Origin: an uncultured Tabrizicola sp.
GTDB lineage: Bacteria; Pseudomonadota; Alphaproteobacteria; Rhodobacterales; Rhodobacteraceae
Assembly: GCA_937858255.1 (NCBI GenBank)
Contig: CALLZQ010000199.1
Span: forward strand, 1-8,804
Direction of reading: 5' to 3'
DNA: 8,804 nucleotides
Shown here: positions 6,152 through 8,804 of the stretch, piece by piece
Layout of the letters: the number at the start of each line of letters is the position of its first letter
Position numbering within the stretch: the stretch's first letter is position 1
Program-made: the position numbers and the translations under genes
The notes under the pieces: generated by a model
Databases searched by the model: none
The model's input: the letters and a program-made list of their open reading frames with translations, nothing else
Told to the model about the DNA's origin: nothing

Positions 6152-6784
6152 ATGACCGCAATTTTCCTGACCCTCTCCGATTCTCTGCTTGCCGGTGGTG
6201 CCCGCAGCCCCCGGCCCCTGCGCCGCTTGGCGATGGCGGCAACCGCCGGGGTAATGGCGCTGTCGCTGATGATGGCCTCGTCCCTGCCGGCGCGGGCCGA
6301 TAGCCGCAGCGATAATCTGGCCCGTGTCCTGATTTCGGCGATTGCCATCGGTGCGGTGATCCACAGCGTTGACAAATCCAAGAAACGGCGGGCGCAGGAG
6401 GAGACGCGGCGCAATCCGCCCCTGCCCCCGCCCCGGCCCCCGCCGGCCCCTGCCCCTCCCCGCAGCCCCCTGCCGCAGGCCTGTGCCATCGAAATCGCCG
6501 GCCGTCACCGCAGTGCCACCGTCTATCCTGCCCGTTGTCTGCGCCGTGAGGGTGTCGAGGCGCATCTGCCCCGCCGTTGCGGTTTTGAGGCGCGCATCTT
6601 TGGCCGTGTCGACCGGGTTTATGCCGAGGATTGCTTGCTGGAGTCGGGCTTTCGTCTGGGTCGGGCGGAATGGCGCGATGAGGGGCCGCGGCACGGCCAC
6701 GGTTCCGGTCGCGACCGCTGGGGCCGGGATGGCCGGGGCGAGCAGGGCTATGGCCGTGACCGCTGGCTGAACCGCCGCGACTGA
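6152..6784 (+). CDS. Exported four-cysteine protein with proline-rich linker, function unknown
   Basis: A 210-residue protein; the ATG at 6152 has a near-perfect ACAGGAGG eight bases upstream, so earlier in-frame starts are not needed. A long signal peptide has the twin arginine pair PLRRLA, a hydrophobic AATAGVMALSLMMASSL and a likely cleavage after PARA (about residue 49). Next come a short helical segment (RVLISAIAIGAVIHSV), a basic patch KSKKRR, and a proline-rich linker (PPLPPPRPPPAPAPP). The following domain has four cysteines (QACAI, ARCLR, RRCGF, EDCLL), probably two disulfides. The C-terminal tail is rich in Gly, Arg and Asp, with GRDRW occurring twice. I do not recognise a function; a cell-envelope protein is likely. 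RRLAM is not a full Tat motif, so Sec export is favoured. It is monocistronic, with a terminator behind it. Confidence 0.75.
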   Translation: MTAIFLTLSDSLLAGGARSPRPLRRLAMAATAGVMALSLMMASSLPARADSRSDNLARVLISAIAIGAVIHSVDKSKKRRAQEETRRNPPLPPPRPPPAPAPPRSPLPQACAIEIAGRHRSATVYPARCLRREGVEAHLPRRCGFEARIFGRVDRVYAEDCLLESGFRLGRAEWRDEGPRHGHGSGRDRWGRDGRGEQGYGRDRWLNRRD

Positions 6785-6792
6785 TCCCTTGG

Positions 6793-6834
6793 ACAAGGCG
6801 GCCGACATCCCCTCTGTCAGCCCGGTCGCCTTGT
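6793..6834 (+). repeat. Inverted repeat between stop codon and terminator
   Basis: ACAAGGCG-G-CCG (6793-6804) pairs with CGG-T-CGCCTTGT (6823-6834): twelve base pairs including one G-U, with an 18-base loop. It has no T-run. It may stabilise the mRNA 3' end ahead of the terminator that follows. Confidence 0.4.
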
Positions 6835-6841
6835 TCCCCCT

Positions 6842-6878
6842 GGGGGCGGAGGGAAGAGCAGCCTTCGCCCCCCTTTTT
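6842..6878 (+). terminator. Rho-independent terminator
   Basis: GGGGGCGGAGG (6842-6852) pairs with CCTTCGCCCCC (6862-6872): eleven base pairs with one G-U, and a nine-base loop. One C and then five Ts (6874-6878) follow. This strong terminator ends transcription of the gene at 6152 and insulates rnhB, which begins 30 bp further on. Confidence 0.85.
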
Positions 6879-6907
6879 ATTGGCGCGGCCCCGCGATAAT
6901 CAGGCCT

Positions 6908-7540
6908 ATGGCCCGCGAACAGGCAGATTTTACCCGCGAAGCGGCCGCCCTTGCGGGCGGTCACCACTATGTTGTGGGCGTGGACGAGGTCGGGCGCGGC
7001 CCACTCTGCGGCCCGGTGACGGCGGCGGCGGTACGGCTCGATCCCGCGCGCATTCCCGCCGGTCTGGCGGACAGCAAGGCGCTGACGCCCGCGCGGCGCG
7101 AATGTCTCTATGCCGAGTTGATGGAGGTGGCGGCGGTCAGCATCGCCCATGCCTCGGTCGAAGAGATCGACGCCCTGAATATCCTGCGTGCCAGCCATCT
7201 GGCGATGGAGCGGGCGATCGCTGGCCTGCCGGCCGATTTCGCGCTGATCGATGGCAACCGGCTGCCCAAAGGTCTGGCCCTTCCCGCCCTTGCGGTGGTG
7301 AAGGGGGATGCGAAATCGCTGTCCATCGCCGCAGCCTCGATTTGCGCAAAAGTCACACGAGATCGGCTCATGGTGGATTTGGCGCAACAGTACCCCGGCT
7401 ACGGCTGGGAGGTGAACGCAGGCTACCCGACCAAAGCCCATTTGCAGGCGCTTCTAGATCTTGGTGTGACCCCCGTTCATAGACGTTCCTTTCGCCCCGT
7501 CCACAACATCTTGTATCAAGATGTTTCTGTAAGTGGTTGA
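6908..7540 (+). CDS. rnhB: Ribonuclease HII
   Basis: A 210-residue cytosolic enzyme that cuts the RNA strand of RNA-DNA hybrids and starts removal of single ribonucleotides from DNA. The family signature [17 protein letters not shown] carries catalytic Asp26 and Glu27. The third acidic residue is Asp115 in [10 protein letters not shown] and the fourth is Asp134 in [22 protein letters not shown] follows, also typical. The length is normal. The start at 6908 has only a weak AGG three bases before the start. A GATAAT (6895-6900) lies seven bases upstream, which could be a -10 giving an almost leaderless mRNA, but no matching -35 is seen. The gene is followed 100 bp later by ccrM on the same strand, a common alphaproteobacterial pairing. 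Confidence 0.97.
   Translation: MAREQADFTREAAALAGGHHYVVGVDEVGRGPLCGPVTAAAVRLDPARIPAGLADSKALTPARRECLYAELMEVAAVSIAHASVEEIDALNILRASHLAMERAIAGLPADFALIDGNRLPKGLALPALAVVKGDAKSLSIAAASICAKVTRDRLMVDLAQQYPGYGWEVNAGYPTKAHLQALLDLGVTPVHRRSFRPVHNILYQDVSVSG
7505..7525. repeat. 21-bp perfect palindrome at the 3' end of rnhB
   Basis: AACATCTTG-TAT-CAAGATGTT has perfect nine-base arms. It lies inside the last codons of rnhB (encoding NILYQDV) and 29 bp upstream of the TTGACG that may be the ccrM -35. It could be an operator for ccrM. The HNILYQ residues look like a conserved RNase HII C-terminus, so part of the symmetry may be forced by the protein. Confidence 0.45.
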
Positions 7541-7588
7541 TTCAAAAAAGAATTTGACGGGGAATCGCCTCTGAATCATCTTATTCCC
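7539..7588 (+). promoter_or_regulatory. ccrM promoter/leader region with three GANTC sites
   Basis: GATTC (7539-7543), GAATC (7562-7566) and GAATC (7573-7577) are all targets of CcrM itself. TTGACG at 7554-7559 is a fair -35; a -10 around 7577-7584 (CATCTT or TCTTAT) is unclear. GGGAAT (7560-7565) and ATTCCC (7583-7588) form an inverted repeat around the last site. No TTAA-N7-TTAA CtrA site is seen. In Caulobacter GANTC sites near the ccrM promoter tune its transcription, so methylation-dependent autoregulation is likely here. Confidence 0.6.
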
Positions 7589-7622
7589 ATCAAACGGCCC
7601 GCTAAATGAGGCCGCCAGGTGA

Positions 7623-8762
<1,140 letters not shown>

Positions 8763-8804
8763 TCGCAATCGCAACAGCAGATACCGAACGCCTGCGCCGT
8801 GGTC

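Noticed and set aside
6044..7441. A 465-codon minus-strand open frame across the exported protein and rnhB
   Set aside because: It lies antisense to rnhB, whose catalytic motifs are unmistakable, and crosses a strong terminator. Its translation has no domain features. Long antisense frames are expected in GC-rich DNA.

Overview
The window is GC-rich and gene-dense, and looks like chromosomal DNA of an alphaproteobacterium, most likely a member of the Rhodobacterales/Rhodobacteraceae. The evidence is a solitary CcrM-type GANTC adenine methyltransferase placed directly after rnhB (a recurrent alphaproteobacterial arrangement), a carboxyspermidine-type polyamine operon, and small exported proteins of the kind common in that group. 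I see no tRNA, rRNA, insertion sequence, CRISPR array or phage gene.

Layout. (1) 1-1860: a divergent regulator/enzyme cassette. On the minus strand a tautomerase-superfamily protein is translationally coupled (ATGA overlap) to a small cupin that runs off the left edge. On the plus strand is a LysR-type regulator. The 97-bp gap holds a T-N11-A LysR box with a perfect dyad (888-900). (2) 1811-4744, minus strand: nspC (carboxynorspermidine/carboxyspermidine decarboxylase), a saccharopine-dehydrogenase-like carboxy(nor)spermidine dehydrogenase, then a GNAT acetyltransferase. The first two form the alternative spermidine/norspermidine route from aspartate semialdehyde. (3) 4853-5872, minus strand: a small Sec-exported protein overlapping a membrane protein with two TM helices and a C-terminal winged helix, followed by two tandem perfect hairpins. 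(4) 5873-6151: a divergent intergenic region with a 13-bp palindrome and a long-range complementarity that reaches the next gene's Shine-Dalgarno. (5) 6152-6878, plus strand: an exported four-cysteine protein with a proline-rich linker, then a strong intrinsic terminator. (6) 6908-8762, plus strand: rnhB and ccrM. Three GANTC sites, the CcrM target, sit within 39 bp upstream of ccrM, against eight others counted by eye in the rest of the window.

Most enzymes belong to known families. The less ordinary points are the GANTC cluster before ccrM, the inverted-topology ToxR-like membrane regulator paired with an exported protein, the tandem hairpin element, and several leader-RNA or operator-like symmetries. 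No wholly new multi-gene system is evident.
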